This document shows, one piece after another, positions 35,561-43,681 of a stretch of 55,850 nucleotides of DNA. Positions within the stretch are counted from its first letter, which is position 1. Every line of letters starts with the position of its first letter. The stretch comes from Pseudomonas floridensis (GTDB lineage: Bacteria; Pseudomonadota; Gammaproteobacteria; Pseudomonadales; Pseudomonadaceae). The notes beneath the pieces were generated by a model. It saw only the letters and a list, made by a program, of their open reading frames with translations, was not told the origin of the DNA and ran no database searches. The DNA is taken from NCBI RefSeq assembly GCF_002087235.1, contig NZ_MUIO01000048.1, forward strand, positions 1 through 55,850, read 5' to 3'. The position numbers and the translations under genes are program-made.

Positions 35561-36460
35561 TTATTCTCCATGACCGTAAAGTTTGGCATCGGTGCGTTGC
35601 ACGATGGCGCAGAAATCTTCGTTATCGGCCAGCGTCTCGCTGCTGGCCTTCCACAATTGGGCGACGACGCGTGACAGCGGCAAGTCCATGTCCAGGCTGT
35701 CCGCAAGATCGCTGGCCAACCCGACGTCCTTGCGCATCAGGCCCATGGTGAAACCGGAGTCGTAGGCTTTATTCAGCACCCAGGCAGGAAACATGACCTG
35801 CGTTGCGCCGCTGCGGCCGGAACCGGCGTTCAAGCCTTGCAACAGTTTTTCCGGATCGACTCCGGCGCGAGCGGCCATGGCGACGGCTTCGGCGGTGCTG
35901 ATCAGGTGGCAGGCAGCGAGCATGTTGTTGGCGATCTTGGCCACGTTGCCCGCGCCGCATTGACCGACATGAACCCGCGTGCCGCTCATGCCCTCAAGCA
36001 CCGGCATGGCGCGCGCCAGGTCAGCGTCTTCTGCCCCGATCACCATCGACATGGTGCCGGTGGCAGCGCCTTTAGGGCCGCCAGACACGGGGGCATCGAT
36101 AAAGGCGATGCCGGCTTTGGCCAGCTCGGCGGCGACCTTGCGGCTCATTTCGGGTGTCGAGGTGGTGGTGTCAACCACGATCAACCCTTCACGACCCACT
36201 TCGCGAATCCCATCAGCGCCCAGGCACACAGCTTCGACATGCTCGGCCTTGGGCAACGACAGAATCAGTACGTCCACGCTCTGGATCAGCTGTTTGCAGT
36301 CGGCGACCGGCTTGACGCCTTTACTGTCGGCCGTTGCCAATGCGGCCTGGGACAAGTCGAAGCCACTGACGTCAAAGCCTTTGCCAGCCAGGGTCGCAGC
36401 CATGCCGCCGCCCATGTTGCCCAGTCCGATCACACCTGCTTTCAAAGTCATGTTCTGCAT
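35561..36460 (-). CDS. Beta-hydroxyacid dehydrogenase (HIBADH family)
   Basis: A 299-residue NAD(P)-dependent dehydrogenase: GVIGLGNMGGGMA Rossmann motif, substrate-binding DAPVSGGPKGA, catalytic Lys in GNVAKIANNML. The family covers 3-hydroxyisobutyrate, tartronate semialdehyde, threonate and similar beta-hydroxyacids. ATGs at 36460 and 36451 are both possible; the second has a better-spaced GAG. It lies in the five-gene operon between a VOC protein and an ALDH, a pair that often handles a hydroxyacid to semialdehyde to acid sequence. Confidence 0.87.
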   Translation of the reverse strand: MQNMTLKAGVIGLGNMGGGMAATLAGKGFDVSGFDLSQAALATADSKGVKPVADCKQLIQSVDVLILSLPKAEHVEAVCLGADGIREVGREGLIVVDTTTSTPEMSRKVAAELAKAGIAFIDAPVSGGPKGAATGTMSMVIGAEDADLARAMPVLEGMSGTRVHVGQCGAGNVAKIANNMLAACHLISTAEAVAMAARAGVDPEKLLQGLNAGSGRSGATQVMFPAWVLNKAYDSGFTMGLMRKDVGLASDLADSLDMDLPLSRVVAQLWKASSETLADNEDFCAIVQRTDAKLYGHGE

Positions 36461-36465
36461 CTCGA

Positions 36466-37356
36466 TTAGAGGTTTTGTACGAATTCAAGAATGACGTTGC
36501 CCGCCGCCTGCGGCTCTACCATCACCCGTCCGGGCGTCTGCCGGTGCGGCACCTGGTTCTCGGCCAGAATGGCGCGCAGCGTGTCGAGGCTGGTGGTGTG
36601 CAGGCCGATGGCAATGGCGTGTGGCCGTTCGCGATGGACGCGCGGCAGCGGCATGTCGGGGTAACGACTGGCGGCGCTTGTCGCGTCCATGGCACGCAAT
36701 ACACCGCAGCGGGTGTCAGCCAGCAGCACATTGCCCTGCCAACTGACCGAGTCCCCATAAATCGCCCGCCAGCGGGATTCGAGCTGCACGGGATCGGCCA
36801 GATACGTGACGCTGACAATGCCATCCACCGCATTGGGGTGGTATTGCCAACCCGGCACCCAGATCAGTTCGGGGCGGTGCTGATGACAAATGAAATTCGA
36901 TGCGTCCGGCAACTGTGGATCGATGAACAAGCCCAGCGAAACCACCGCGTCGTCGGGCGTGCCATCCGGCAAGGTCATCGCTCGGCGAAAATCGATCCGC
37001 CCCTGGCTGGCCAGTCCGGCGTGCGTCAACCGAGCATGGTCGGCATCGGCGTCCTTGCTGTGCAAGGCAACCAGCGACACACCCTCTTCGCCGCGATCCA
37101 GAAACTCGCCCAGTTGCCTTCCGAAGCAGAAACCGTCCACCGAACCGGTGCCGAACAGCGAGGCGTCATGAATGCCGATCAACTCGATGAAGTTGCTTTT
37201 GAACATCATCAGCGAGGTCACGCTGCCCCACGGGTGATAGCTGACCGGCGACGGCGCGAAGCCCATCCGGCGATACAACTCGAGGGCAGCGGCATGATCG
37301 CGAACCGTCACTAACGGGTGATCGATGCCTTGTGGAAACTGGGCGACAGCGGCCAT
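36466..37356 (-). CDS. VOC-family (glyoxalase/dioxygenase fold) protein
   Basis: A 296-residue protein with two vicinal-oxygen-chelate modules. The first begins GIDHPLVTVRDHAAALELYRRMGF and includes NFIELIGI; the second begins near AIAIGLHTTSLDTL and ends AGNVILEFVQ, with a metal-site Glu in that last strand. The fold includes dioxygenases, glyoxalases and isomerases; the reaction cannot be told. It is the second gene of the LysR-controlled operon, 18 bases after the acetyltransferase-like gene. Confidence 0.8.
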   Translation of the reverse strand: MAAVAQFPQGIDHPLVTVRDHAAALELYRRMGFAPSPVSYHPWGSVTSLMMFKSNFIELIGIHDASLFGTGSVDGFCFGRQLGEFLDRGEEGVSLVALHSKDADADHARLTHAGLASQGRIDFRRAMTLPDGTPDDAVVSLGLFIDPQLPDASNFICHQHRPELIWVPGWQYHPNAVDGIVSVTYLADPVQLESRWRAIYGDSVSWQGNVLLADTRCGVLRAMDATSAASRYPDMPLPRVHRERPHAIAIGLHTTSLDTLRAILAENQVPHRQTPGRVMVEPQAAGNVILEFVQNL

Positions 37357-37374
37357 GTGCGGTTTCTCCCTGAA

Positions 37375-38139
37375 TCAGTTCTGAGACTTGCTGGTGAAGG
37401 TCGCCAGTGAATCCGGTGCCTGCCCTATCACCCTGGCCGGCGTACCCGCGACCACGACCCCGGCCTGCACCGGTTTGAGCACCACGGCGCCTGCCGCCAC
37501 AATGGCGCGCTCGCCGACTTCGATATTGCCGAGCACCGTGGCACCTGCGCAGATCAGCGCGCCGCGACGGATTGTCGGATGACGATCACCCGCTTCGCTG
37601 AGCGTGCTGCCCAAGGTGACGCCATGCCACAGGCTGACCTCATCCTCGACCACTGCGGTTTCGCCGATCACCAGGCCGATACCGTGATCGACGAACAGCC
37701 GCTTGCCCAGCCGCGCTGCGGGATGAATGTCGACCGACCAGGCATTGGCAGCCCAGTTCTGCAGCAAAACCGCGCTCTGTAGGTCGCCGTCGTTCCACAG
37801 TGCATGGGCGATGCGGTACGTCTGCACGGCCTGAATGCCGCGAAACGTCAAAAACGCCGTGAGGTGATCGGGGCAGGCAGGATTGACGATCACCAGATGA
37901 TCAATGTCTGCCGCCGCTGATTCGGCAATGTCAGGGTGCGCCTGCAGGACGCTGTCGAACCAGTTGGCGAGGTCAGCCCCTGGCACATGGTTCTGCAACT
38001 GGCTGGCCAGGTTGGCAGCGAGCGCCGACTCGAAGGACGCGTGGGACAACAGTCGGTCATGTCCATAACGGCTCAGTACCGGATTGCGCTCGACCCACTG
38101 TGTTGCCTGATCCTGCAGACGTTGCCAAAGAGCCTTCAT
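37375..38139 (-). CDS. Serine O-acetyltransferase-like hexapeptide acyltransferase
   Basis: A 254-residue CysE-like enzyme: an all-alpha N-terminal half (LTAFLTFRGIQAVQTYRIAHALW) and a left-handed beta-helix with DIHPAARLGKRLFVDHGIGLVIGETA, WHGVTLGS and AGVVVAGTPARVIG. CysE makes O-acetylserine. Placement first in a catabolic-looking operon, divergent from a LysR gene, suggests a dedicated acyltransferase rather than the housekeeping cysteine enzyme. An operon M20 deacylase at the other end would remove acyl groups. The actual acceptor is unknown. Confidence 0.82.
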   Translation of the reverse strand: MKALWQRLQDQATQWVERNPVLSRYGHDRLLSHASFESALAANLASQLQNHVPGADLANWFDSVLQAHPDIAESAAADIDHLVIVNPACPDHLTAFLTFRGIQAVQTYRIAHALWNDGDLQSAVLLQNWAANAWSVDIHPAARLGKRLFVDHGIGLVIGETAVVEDEVSLWHGVTLGSTLSEAGDRHPTIRRGALICAGATVLGNIEVGERAIVAAGAVVLKPVQAGVVVAGTPARVIGQAPDSLATFTSKSQN

Positions 38140-38216
38140 ACGGCCTCCCCTGTGCTGATGAGCGAGTATGGACAGCGCTCTACCCTCTCAGCAATAATCC
38201 CGAAATCGAATTCATG

Positions 38217-38231
38217 TTGCCTTTAGCGCAA
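38217..38231. promoter_or_regulatory. Possible LysR box (TTGC-N7-GCAA) in the divergent promoter
   Basis: TTGC (38217-38220) and GCAA (38228-38231) form an inverted repeat containing a T-N11-A core, the generic LysR site. It lies in the 104-base region between the acetyltransferase-like gene and the LysR gene, ending 12 bases before the latter's ATG. Confidence 0.45.
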
Positions 38232-38243
38232 CACAGGACAGCC

Positions 38244-39149
38244 ATGAGTCTGGTACAAGATCGTCGGATCCTTTATTTCTTCGAGGCGGTGCGACTGGGC
38301 AGTGTGCGAGCGGCAGCGGATTTTCTGAACGTAGCGCCGTCTGCGGTGAGTCGGCAGATTGCGCAGCTGGAACATGAGCTGGGGTCACCGTTGCTGGAGC
38401 GGCATCGGCGTGGGGTCAAGCCGACCGAAGCAGGTGACAAGGTGCTGGCTTACTACCGCCAGCGACTGACGCAGCAGGAAGTCTTGCTGGACTCGATTCA
38501 GGCTCTGCGCGGCCTGCACAGCGGCTCAGTGACTCTGGTATCAGGGGAAGGTTTTCTGGAAAGCCTGGCGCAGCCGCTGGCGAAGTTCTCGGCGTTGTAC
38601 CCACGAATCGAGCTGATCGTTAACGTCTGCGGCAGCAACGAAGTAATCCGCCAGGTGGTCGAGGACGAGGCGCACATCGGCCTGGTGTTCAATCCTGCCG
38701 CCGATCCCAAGATCCGCTCGCACGCCCACCAGCGCCAACCGGTCTGTGTGATCACTGGCCCGGACCATCCGCTGACAGAACAGCAAGGGCCGATCGATCT
38801 CAAGGCGCTTGACGCTTATCGACTGGCGTTGCCAGCGGTGTCTTACGGCATTCGTCAGATTCTGCTGCAGGCAGAACATCAGTCGGGCGTGACCGTACAA
38901 CCCACGCTGACCTGCAATACCTTTGCCATGCTCAAGCATTTTGCCATGCAGGGTGGCGTCACGCTGTTGCCGACCTTTGTCGTGGAAGAAGACATCAAAA
39001 GCGGAAAATTGCGCGCTTTGCCGCTGCAGAACGAGGTGTTCAGCAGTCCGCAAACCCACCTGATCAGCCGACTGGGCCGCCAGCTCAGCGTTGGTGCCAG
39101 TCGGCTGATGGGCATGCTGTTGCAGGACATGACGGCATTCAGGAACTGA
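38244..39149 (+). CDS. LysR-family regulator of the acetyltransferase-M20 operon
   Basis: A 301-residue LysR regulator: winged helix DRRILYFFEAVRLGSVRAAADFLNV then SAVSRQIAQLEHELG, and an effector domain with LVSGEGFLESLAQPLAKF. AGGA precedes the ATG at 38244; the longer opening runs into the divergent gene. It is divergent from the five-gene operon and should sense one of its substrates. It ends 29 bases from the convergent DUF892 gene. Confidence 0.88.
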   Translation: MSLVQDRRILYFFEAVRLGSVRAAADFLNVAPSAVSRQIAQLEHELGSPLLERHRRGVKPTEAGDKVLAYYRQRLTQQEVLLDSIQALRGLHSGSVTLVSGEGFLESLAQPLAKFSALYPRIELIVNVCGSNEVIRQVVEDEAHIGLVFNPAADPKIRSHAHQRQPVCVITGPDHPLTEQQGPIDLKALDAYRLALPAVSYGIRQILLQAEHQSGVTVQPTLTCNTFAMLKHFAMQGGVTLLPTFVVEEDIKSGKLRALPLQNEVFSSPQTHLISRLGRQLSVGASRLMGMLLQDMTAFRN

Positions 39150-39178
39150 GCCGAAAGGTGGGCCTGCCTGCCAGCCAG

Positions 39179-39700
39179 CTATTGCTCGTCGCTGTCCATC
39201 CTGGCGGCCTGATTGCCGCCCTCCTGTGCGATGGCGGTCAGTTTTTCGTCTGCGGCTTTCTCCTCGGCCAGTGTTTCGGCTAGCAGGTCGGCGGCATCTT
39301 GCATATCAAGATGCTTGGCCATCGCGATTAAAGTGCCATAACCGGCGATCTCGTAGTGCTCGACCTTCTGACACGCGGCGATCAGACCGGCGTCAAGAAC
39401 AGGGCCTTTTTCGATTTCATCGATCAGTTCCTTGCTCTCCTCGACCAGACCTTCCATGGCAACACATTTCATACGTCTTTTTAGCTTGAGTTCAGACTGT
39501 TCGACCAACTGGTCAATACGCTCGATCTGCCCTTGCGTTTCTTCAAGGTGCGAATTGAACGCCTCAACCAGTTTCGGATTGGTTGCAGCCCTTGCCAGTC
39601 TGGGCAGCGCCTTGGTGATCTGCTTTTCGGCGCTGTAGATGTCGGAAAGCTCATGAATGAACAGGTCTTCTATCGTTTTTTTCTTAGTGATGGTGCTCAT
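39179..39700 (-). CDS. YciE/YciF-type ferritin-like protein (DUF892)
   Basis: A 173-residue four-helix-bundle protein. IEDLFIHELSDIYSAEKQITKALP and the later KVEHYEIAGYGTLIAMAK carry the Glu and His residues that form a di-iron site in this ferritin-like group. The protein is cytoplasmic and linked to osmotic, desiccation or oxidative stress in other bacteria. The next genes over (zinc alcohol dehydrogenase, PLDc_N peptide) are also of a stress type, though they are transcribed the other way. Confidence 0.88.
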   Translation of the reverse strand: MSTITKKKTIEDLFIHELSDIYSAEKQITKALPRLARAATNPKLVEAFNSHLEETQGQIERIDQLVEQSELKLKRRMKCVAMEGLVEESKELIDEIEKGPVLDAGLIAACQKVEHYEIAGYGTLIAMAKHLDMQDAADLLAETLAEEKAADEKLTAIAQEGGNQAARMDSDEQ

Positions 39701-39962
39701 CGGAAACCTCGTTTCTCTGAATCCAGATTCGGATTGACGCAGGCGAACGGCTTCATTTCTCGCCCGTCAGTCTGTCGACTGGGGCCCAGATCGGCTGTTC
39801 AAGGCAATCTCCGGCCAGCCGACGAACAGCAAGGCCGGTCTCTGATCGTCGCTTGCGGGGTACCGTTAGTCCCGCATCGCGCAAATCCGCTGAACCAAAA
39901 AACCCTGCTTCGGCTCATCAGAAGTAACAGAACGGACTTTCTGATCAGACCGAGGGCTTCCC

Positions 39963-41186
39963 ATGAGAGCATTGACCTACCACGGCGCACACAACGTAAA
40001 AGTCGACACCGTGCCGGATCCGGAGATTCAGCAGGCCGACGACATCATCCTGCGGGTGACGGCCACAGCCATCTGCGGCTCGGACCTGCACCTGTATCGC
40101 GGCAAGATCCCGACCGTGGAGCACGGCGACATCTTTGGTCACGAGTTCATGGGGATCGTCGAAGAAACCGGCTCCGGCGTGACCTCGCTGCAACGCGGCG
40201 ACCGGGTGGTCATCCCGTTCGTGATTGCGTGCGGCGAGTGCTTTTTCTGTCATCAGGACCTGTTCGCAGCCTGTGAAACCACCAACACCGGGCGCGGTGC
40301 GATCCTCAATAAAAAATCCATTCCGCCGGGTGCGGCGCTGTTCGGCTTCAGTCATTTGTACGGTGGCATTCCCGGTGGGCAGGCCGAATACGTGCGGGTG
40401 CCCAAGGCCAACGTTGGTCCATTCAAGGTGCCCGGCACGCTCGCGGACGAGAAAGTCCTGTTTCTGTCCGACATCCTGCCCACGGCCTGGCAGGCCGTTA
40501 CCAATACCGGGATTGGCAAGGGATCGAGCATCGCCATCTACGGTGCCGGCCCGGTAGGCCTGATGAGCGCAGCATGCGCGAAAATGCTCGGTGCCGAGCG
40601 GATTTTCATGGTCGATCACCACCCCTATCGCCTGGCATATGCGCAGCAGACTTACGGCGTGATCCCGATCAATTTCGATGAGGACGACGACGCGGCCGAC
40701 ACCATCATCCGCCAGACACCCGGCATGCGCGGCGTCGATGGGGTGGTGGATGCAGTCGGTTTCGAGGCCAAGGGCAGCACCACCGAAACGGTGCTCGCCA
40801 CCCTCAAACTGGAAGGCAGCAGCGGCAAGGCGTTGCGTCAGTGCATCGCGACGGTCAGACGCGGCGGTGTGGTCAGCGTGCCGGGGGTTTACGCGGGCTT
40901 CATCCACGGTTTCATGTTCGGCGATGCGTTCGACAAAGGCCTGACCTTCAAGATGGGCCAGACCCATGTGCAGCGTTTTATGCCGGAACTGCTTGGCTAC
41001 ATCGAAACAGGCCGCCTGGAACCCGAGGCGATCATCACCCACCGCATGTCACTGGAAGACGCTGCCACCGGTTACAAGATTTTCGACAAGAAAGAAGAGG
41101 ACTGCCGCAAGGTGATTCTGACACCGGGCCGCAGTGACATCACGTTGCCTGAGCCTGATTCGCTGACGAGCGTCCCGGCGGTATGA
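39963..41186 (+). CDS. Zinc-dependent alcohol dehydrogenase (MDR superfamily)
   Basis: A 407-residue enzyme. Catalytic zinc: Cys in [12 protein letters not shown] and HE in DIFGHEFMG. Structural zinc: [18 protein letters not shown]-binding: [12 protein letters not shown]. It resembles glutathione-independent formaldehyde dehydrogenase-like proteins; the true substrate is unknown. A GAGGG lies before the ATG. An 18-base gap with an AGGAGG leads to the PLDc_N gene, so the two are co-transcribed. The 262 bases upstream hold no convincing sigma-factor site that I could identify. Confidence 0.85.
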   Translation: MRALTYHGAHNVKVDTVPDPEIQQADDIILRVTATAICGSDLHLYRGKIPTVEHGDIFGHEFMGIVEETGSGVTSLQRGDRVVIPFVIACGECFFCHQDLFAACETTNTGRGAILNKKSIPPGAALFGFSHLYGGIPGGQAEYVRVPKANVGPFKVPGTLADEKVLFLSDILPTAWQAVTNTGIGKGSSIAIYGAGPVGLMSAACAKMLGAERIFMVDHHPYRLAYAQQTYGVIPINFDEDDDAADTIIRQTPGMRGVDGVVDAVGFEAKGSTTETVLATLKLEGSSGKALRQCIATVRRGGVVSVPGVYAGFIHGFMFGDAFDKGLTFKMGQTHVQRFMPELLGYIETGRLEPEAIITHRMSLEDAATGYKIFDKKEEDCRKVILTPGRSDITLPEPDSLTSVPAV

Positions 41187-41203
41187 CAAGAAGGAGGTAC
41201 AGG

Positions 41204-41428
41204 ATGGAAGCGTTCAATGTGTTCTGGATCGCTGCCGTGATCATCGTTCTGGCACTGGATGCGTGGGTTATCTACAGCGTGTGGCGCTCGACCAAGCCCC
41301 AAGGCACCAAGGCCGGGTGGACTGTCCTGGTGCTGGTGCTGCCTATCGTGGGCGCAGGCATCTGGGGCATCAGCGGCCCCCGCGGTGTGGTTGAGGCGCC
41401 GACGTCCGATGAGCACAGCAAGGGATGA
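41204..41428 (+). CDS. Small PLDc_N-domain membrane protein
   Basis: A 74-residue peptide with two TM helices: VFWIAAVIIVLALDAWVIYSVW and GWTVLVLVLPIVGAGIWGI, then GPRGV. This is the PLDc_N pattern, found at the start of cardiolipin synthases and also as stand-alone small proteins. AAGGAGG precedes the ATG at 41204, which decides this start over an earlier one. It is the second gene with the alcohol dehydrogenase; function unknown, probably membrane adaptation. Confidence 0.82.
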   Translation: MEAFNVFWIAAVIIVLALDAWVIYSVWRSTKPQGTKAGWTVLVLVLPIVGAGIWGISGPRGVVEAPTSDEHSKG

Positions 41429-41510
41429 GCGGCAGGCCGGTGGCGCGGACCTGATCACGAAGAAGCGGGGGCATTCATGCCGAATGCAGCGGTTGAATAA
41501 GGCCCGTCTT

Positions 41511-41820
41511 CGTGGGCAAGTCCACTCCCACGATGGATCTCTTCTTCGTGGGCAAGTCCACTCCCACGATGGACCTCTTCTTCGTGGGCACGCCCATTCC
41601 CACGATAGACCTCTTCTTCGTGGGCACGCCCATTCCCACGATAGACCTCTTCTTCGTGGGCACGCCCATTCCCACGATAGACCTCTTCTTCGTGGGCACG
41701 CCCATTCCCACGATAGACCTCTTCTTCGTGGGCACGCCCATTCCCACGATAGACCTCTTCTTCGTGGGCACGCCCATTCCCACGATGGATCTCTTCTTTG
41801 AGAATACGTCCATTCCCCAA
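41511..41820. repeat. 36-bp tandem repeat array, eight full copies
   Basis: Units begin with CGTGGG at 41511, 41547, 41583, 41619, 41655, 41691, 41727 and 41763, exactly 36 bases apart. Copies 1-2 read GGCAAGTCCACTCCC; copies 3-8 read GGCACGCCCATTCCC; a degenerate ninth follows from 41799. Each unit can fold (TCGTGGG with CCCACGA). The array sits between the PLDc_N gene and a convergent racemase gene. Since 36 is a multiple of 3, all frames stay open and give false repeat proteins on both strands. The unit is an amplified REP-like element. Confidence 0.95.
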
Positions 41821-41875
41821 GAAGTGGTCCACCATTCCGGCGCAGCCGTTGGCGACGTTTTACCTGACGTTTTAC

Positions 41876-42607
41876 CTAACGACTCAGATACGCAAAACGT
41901 CCCTTGAAGGGCTTATTGATCGGATCAGCCAGGTCGCCCTGTTTGCTGGTGGTCAATCCGAGGTCCACCAATGATTCAGCCAGTTTTACCGCTGCACCAA
42001 CGCCATCGATCACTGGCAGGCCGACTGCTTCGCTCAACTGTCGGCCCAGATCGGCCATACCACCGCAGCCGAGAACTATGGCCCCCGCGCCCTCTTCATC
42101 ACGTGCTTTTCGTGCCTGCTCGGCCATGAGTTGGACCAGTTCCGGGCCGCTTTCTTCCAGCGCCAGCACCGGCAGATCGATACAGCGCACCGAGGTGCAC
42201 AACTCACTGAACCCATAACGCTGTAACAGATGCTCGGCGATGATTCGGGTACGGGTCAGCGTAGTGACCACCGCAAACCGGGTCGAGATCAGGCTGGCGA
42301 TGTGAAACGCCGCTTCGGCGATGCCGATCACCGGTGCGCGCGCGGCTTCACGGGCAGCCAGTAAGCCAGGGTCGCCAAAACAGGCGATGATGTGCGCATC
42401 GACCTGCTGCTCGCGGCCCTTGCGCACCTCTTCCAGCACACCCAGCGTCGCGATGGCTTCGTCGAAATGGCCTTCGATGGAAACCGGACCGTCGGCCGGC
42501 GTACAGGCGATGATCTGCGTGTCGTGACGCGCAACGGCTTCTGCGGCCAGCCCCATCTTGCGGGTCATGGCGTCGCTGGTGTTGGGATTGATGAGTTGAA
42601 TACGCAC
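41876..42607 (-). CDS. Asp/Glu-fold racemase, allantoin/hydantoin racemase type
   Basis: A 243-residue PLP-independent racemase. The paired catalytic cysteines are Cys76 (DAHIIACFGDPG) and Cys181 (GAIVLGCGGMADL), and the N-terminus MRIQLINPNTS is typical of hydantoin and allantoin racemases. A GTG at 42607 with AGGAGG upstream is the start; the longer frame overlaps the regulator. With a GntR regulator and an NCS1 permease nearby, the likely substrate is allantoin or a hydantoin, though no hydantoinase or allantoinase is in the window. Confidence 0.82.
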   Translation of the reverse strand: MRIQLINPNTSDAMTRKMGLAAEAVARHDTQIIACTPADGPVSIEGHFDEAIATLGVLEEVRKGREQQVDAHIIACFGDPGLLAAREAARAPVIGIAEAAFHIASLISTRFAVVTTLTRTRIIAEHLLQRYGFSELCTSVRCIDLPVLALEESGPELVQLMAEQARKARDEEGAGAIVLGCGGMADLGRQLSEAVGLPVIDGVGAAVKLAESLVDLGLTTSKQGDLADPINKPFKGRFAYLSR

Positions 42608-42617
42608 CGGGCCTCCT

Positions 42618-43337
42618 TCAGCGCCGTTTGAAAATACTGTGGAAATCCACTGTCTCGCTGACCGGGTCATCCACGTTCAGGCTGGCGCGGATGCGCTGCA
42701 GATGCTCGGCCATCCACACCCTGGCTTCTTCGCCCTGCCCGGCTTCCAGCAAGGTCAGCAAATCAGCGTGCTCGCCACAGTCGCAACCGACACTGCGCCG
42801 CGAGCCGTACACCGCGAGGATCAATGACGAGCGAGTGGTCAACTGCGCGACCTGTTCGGTCAGCACCTGATTGCCCGCCAGTGCGCACAACTGCACATGA
42901 AAGCGTGCGGACAGTTGAATGGCTTCGCTGTGACGCCCGGCGTGCTGCGCAGCGTGCTCCTGATCACAGAGCGTACGCAGCGCGTCCAGACGCTGACCGT
43001 TAACGCGTGAAGCGATGGTGTCCATCAAGGCAGGCTCGATCAATTGCCGGGCGCCCAACACATCCTGCGCTTCCTGCGCAGACGGCTGGGCAACTTCAGC
43101 TCCACGCTTGGGCCGCAAGGTCACCAGACGTTCCAGCGCCAGACGCTGCAAGACCTTGCGGATTCCGGTGCGGCTGACGTCGAACACTTCAGCCAGGGCG
43201 TCTTCCGGCAATCGTGTGCCGGGCGCGAGTCGATGCTCGACGATAGCTTCCAGAACCTGCTGATAGATCTGCTCATCGCGGCCTTTCTCATCGGCGGCGG
43301 GGGCGACAAACAGGGGAGCACTGGAAGATCGGGTCAT
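42618..43337 (-). CDS. GntR-family (FCD) transcriptional regulator
   Basis: A 239-residue regulator: winged helix with [23 protein letters not shown] and [18 protein letters not shown], then an FCD all-helical ligand domain with [11 protein letters not shown]. The Met at 43337 is chosen for fit to the family; the earlier start adds 41 odd residues. It lies 10 bases before the racemase gene and is divergent from the permease. One 12-base site is found in both promoters, most likely its operator. Confidence 0.88.
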   Translation of the reverse strand: MTRSSSAPLFVAPAADEKGRDEQIYQQVLEAIVEHRLAPGTRLPEDALAEVFDVSRTGIRKVLQRLALERLVTLRPKRGAEVAQPSAQEAQDVLGARQLIEPALMDTIASRVNGQRLDALRTLCDQEHAAQHAGRHSEAIQLSARFHVQLCALAGNQVLTEQVAQLTTRSSLILAVYGSRRSVGCDCGEHADLLTLLEAGQGEEARVWMAEHLQRIRASLNVDDPVSETVDFHSIFKRR

Positions 43338-43361
43338 GGCATCACATCGCTTTATTGTGCG

Positions 43362-43373
43362 GATCGTATACAA
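43362..43373. promoter_or_regulatory. GntR operator copy 1 (GATCGTATACAA)
   Basis: This 12-mer, with the GTATAC core usual for FCD-type GntR sites, lies 25 bases before the regulator's own start. The identical 12-mer is in the permease promoter. It suggests autoregulation. Confidence 0.65.
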
Positions 43374-43615
43374 GAATAGTGCCCGATGAATCCGGATCTG
43401 AATAGCGCTATCTAAGTGGAATACTGGAGCGGCGCTACGCGTTGCATCGCACTCCCGCACCTTAACTGAGCAATAGCGCCCTGTTTGCGTGCACTTCGTC
43501 GAAAAGCAACAGATTGACCAAGGTGTCGGCTTTATAGAGAAAATCCTTCCTGTGACAGGGCCTTCGCGTTCTCCGGGCTACGCTGAACAACGAATGGCAC
43601 ATGTCTTGCGTACAC

Positions 43616-43627
43616 GATCGTATACAA
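43616..43627. promoter_or_regulatory. GntR operator copy 2 (GATCGTATACAA)
   Basis: An exact second copy of the 12-mer, 55 bases before the NCS1 start. A further half-site GATCGTAC lies nearby (about 43638). It suggests that the same regulator controls the permease. Confidence 0.65.
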
Positions 43628-43681
43628 AAAAATCAATGATCGTACCCCGATCCCGACACGACTCAGCGAGGGAGTAACGCA

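Noticed and set aside
33623..35674. 683-residue plus-strand open frame
   Set aside because: It is a shadow of the M20 and aldehyde dehydrogenase genes on the minus strand, which have full family motifs; the shadow product is Arg/Ala-rich with no domain.
39880..39962. AlgU (sigma-22) promoter before the alcohol dehydrogenase
   Set aside because: A GAAC-like -35 is present but the -10 does not match TCTGA at the right spacing.
41511..41820. CRISPR array
   Set aside because: The 36-bp unit repeats back to back with no variable spacers and no cas genes nearby.
41455..41907. Repeat proteins of 12-residue units on both strands
   Set aside because: They arise because the 36-bp DNA repeat is a multiple of three; no ribosome site or conserved start, and both strands are equally open.
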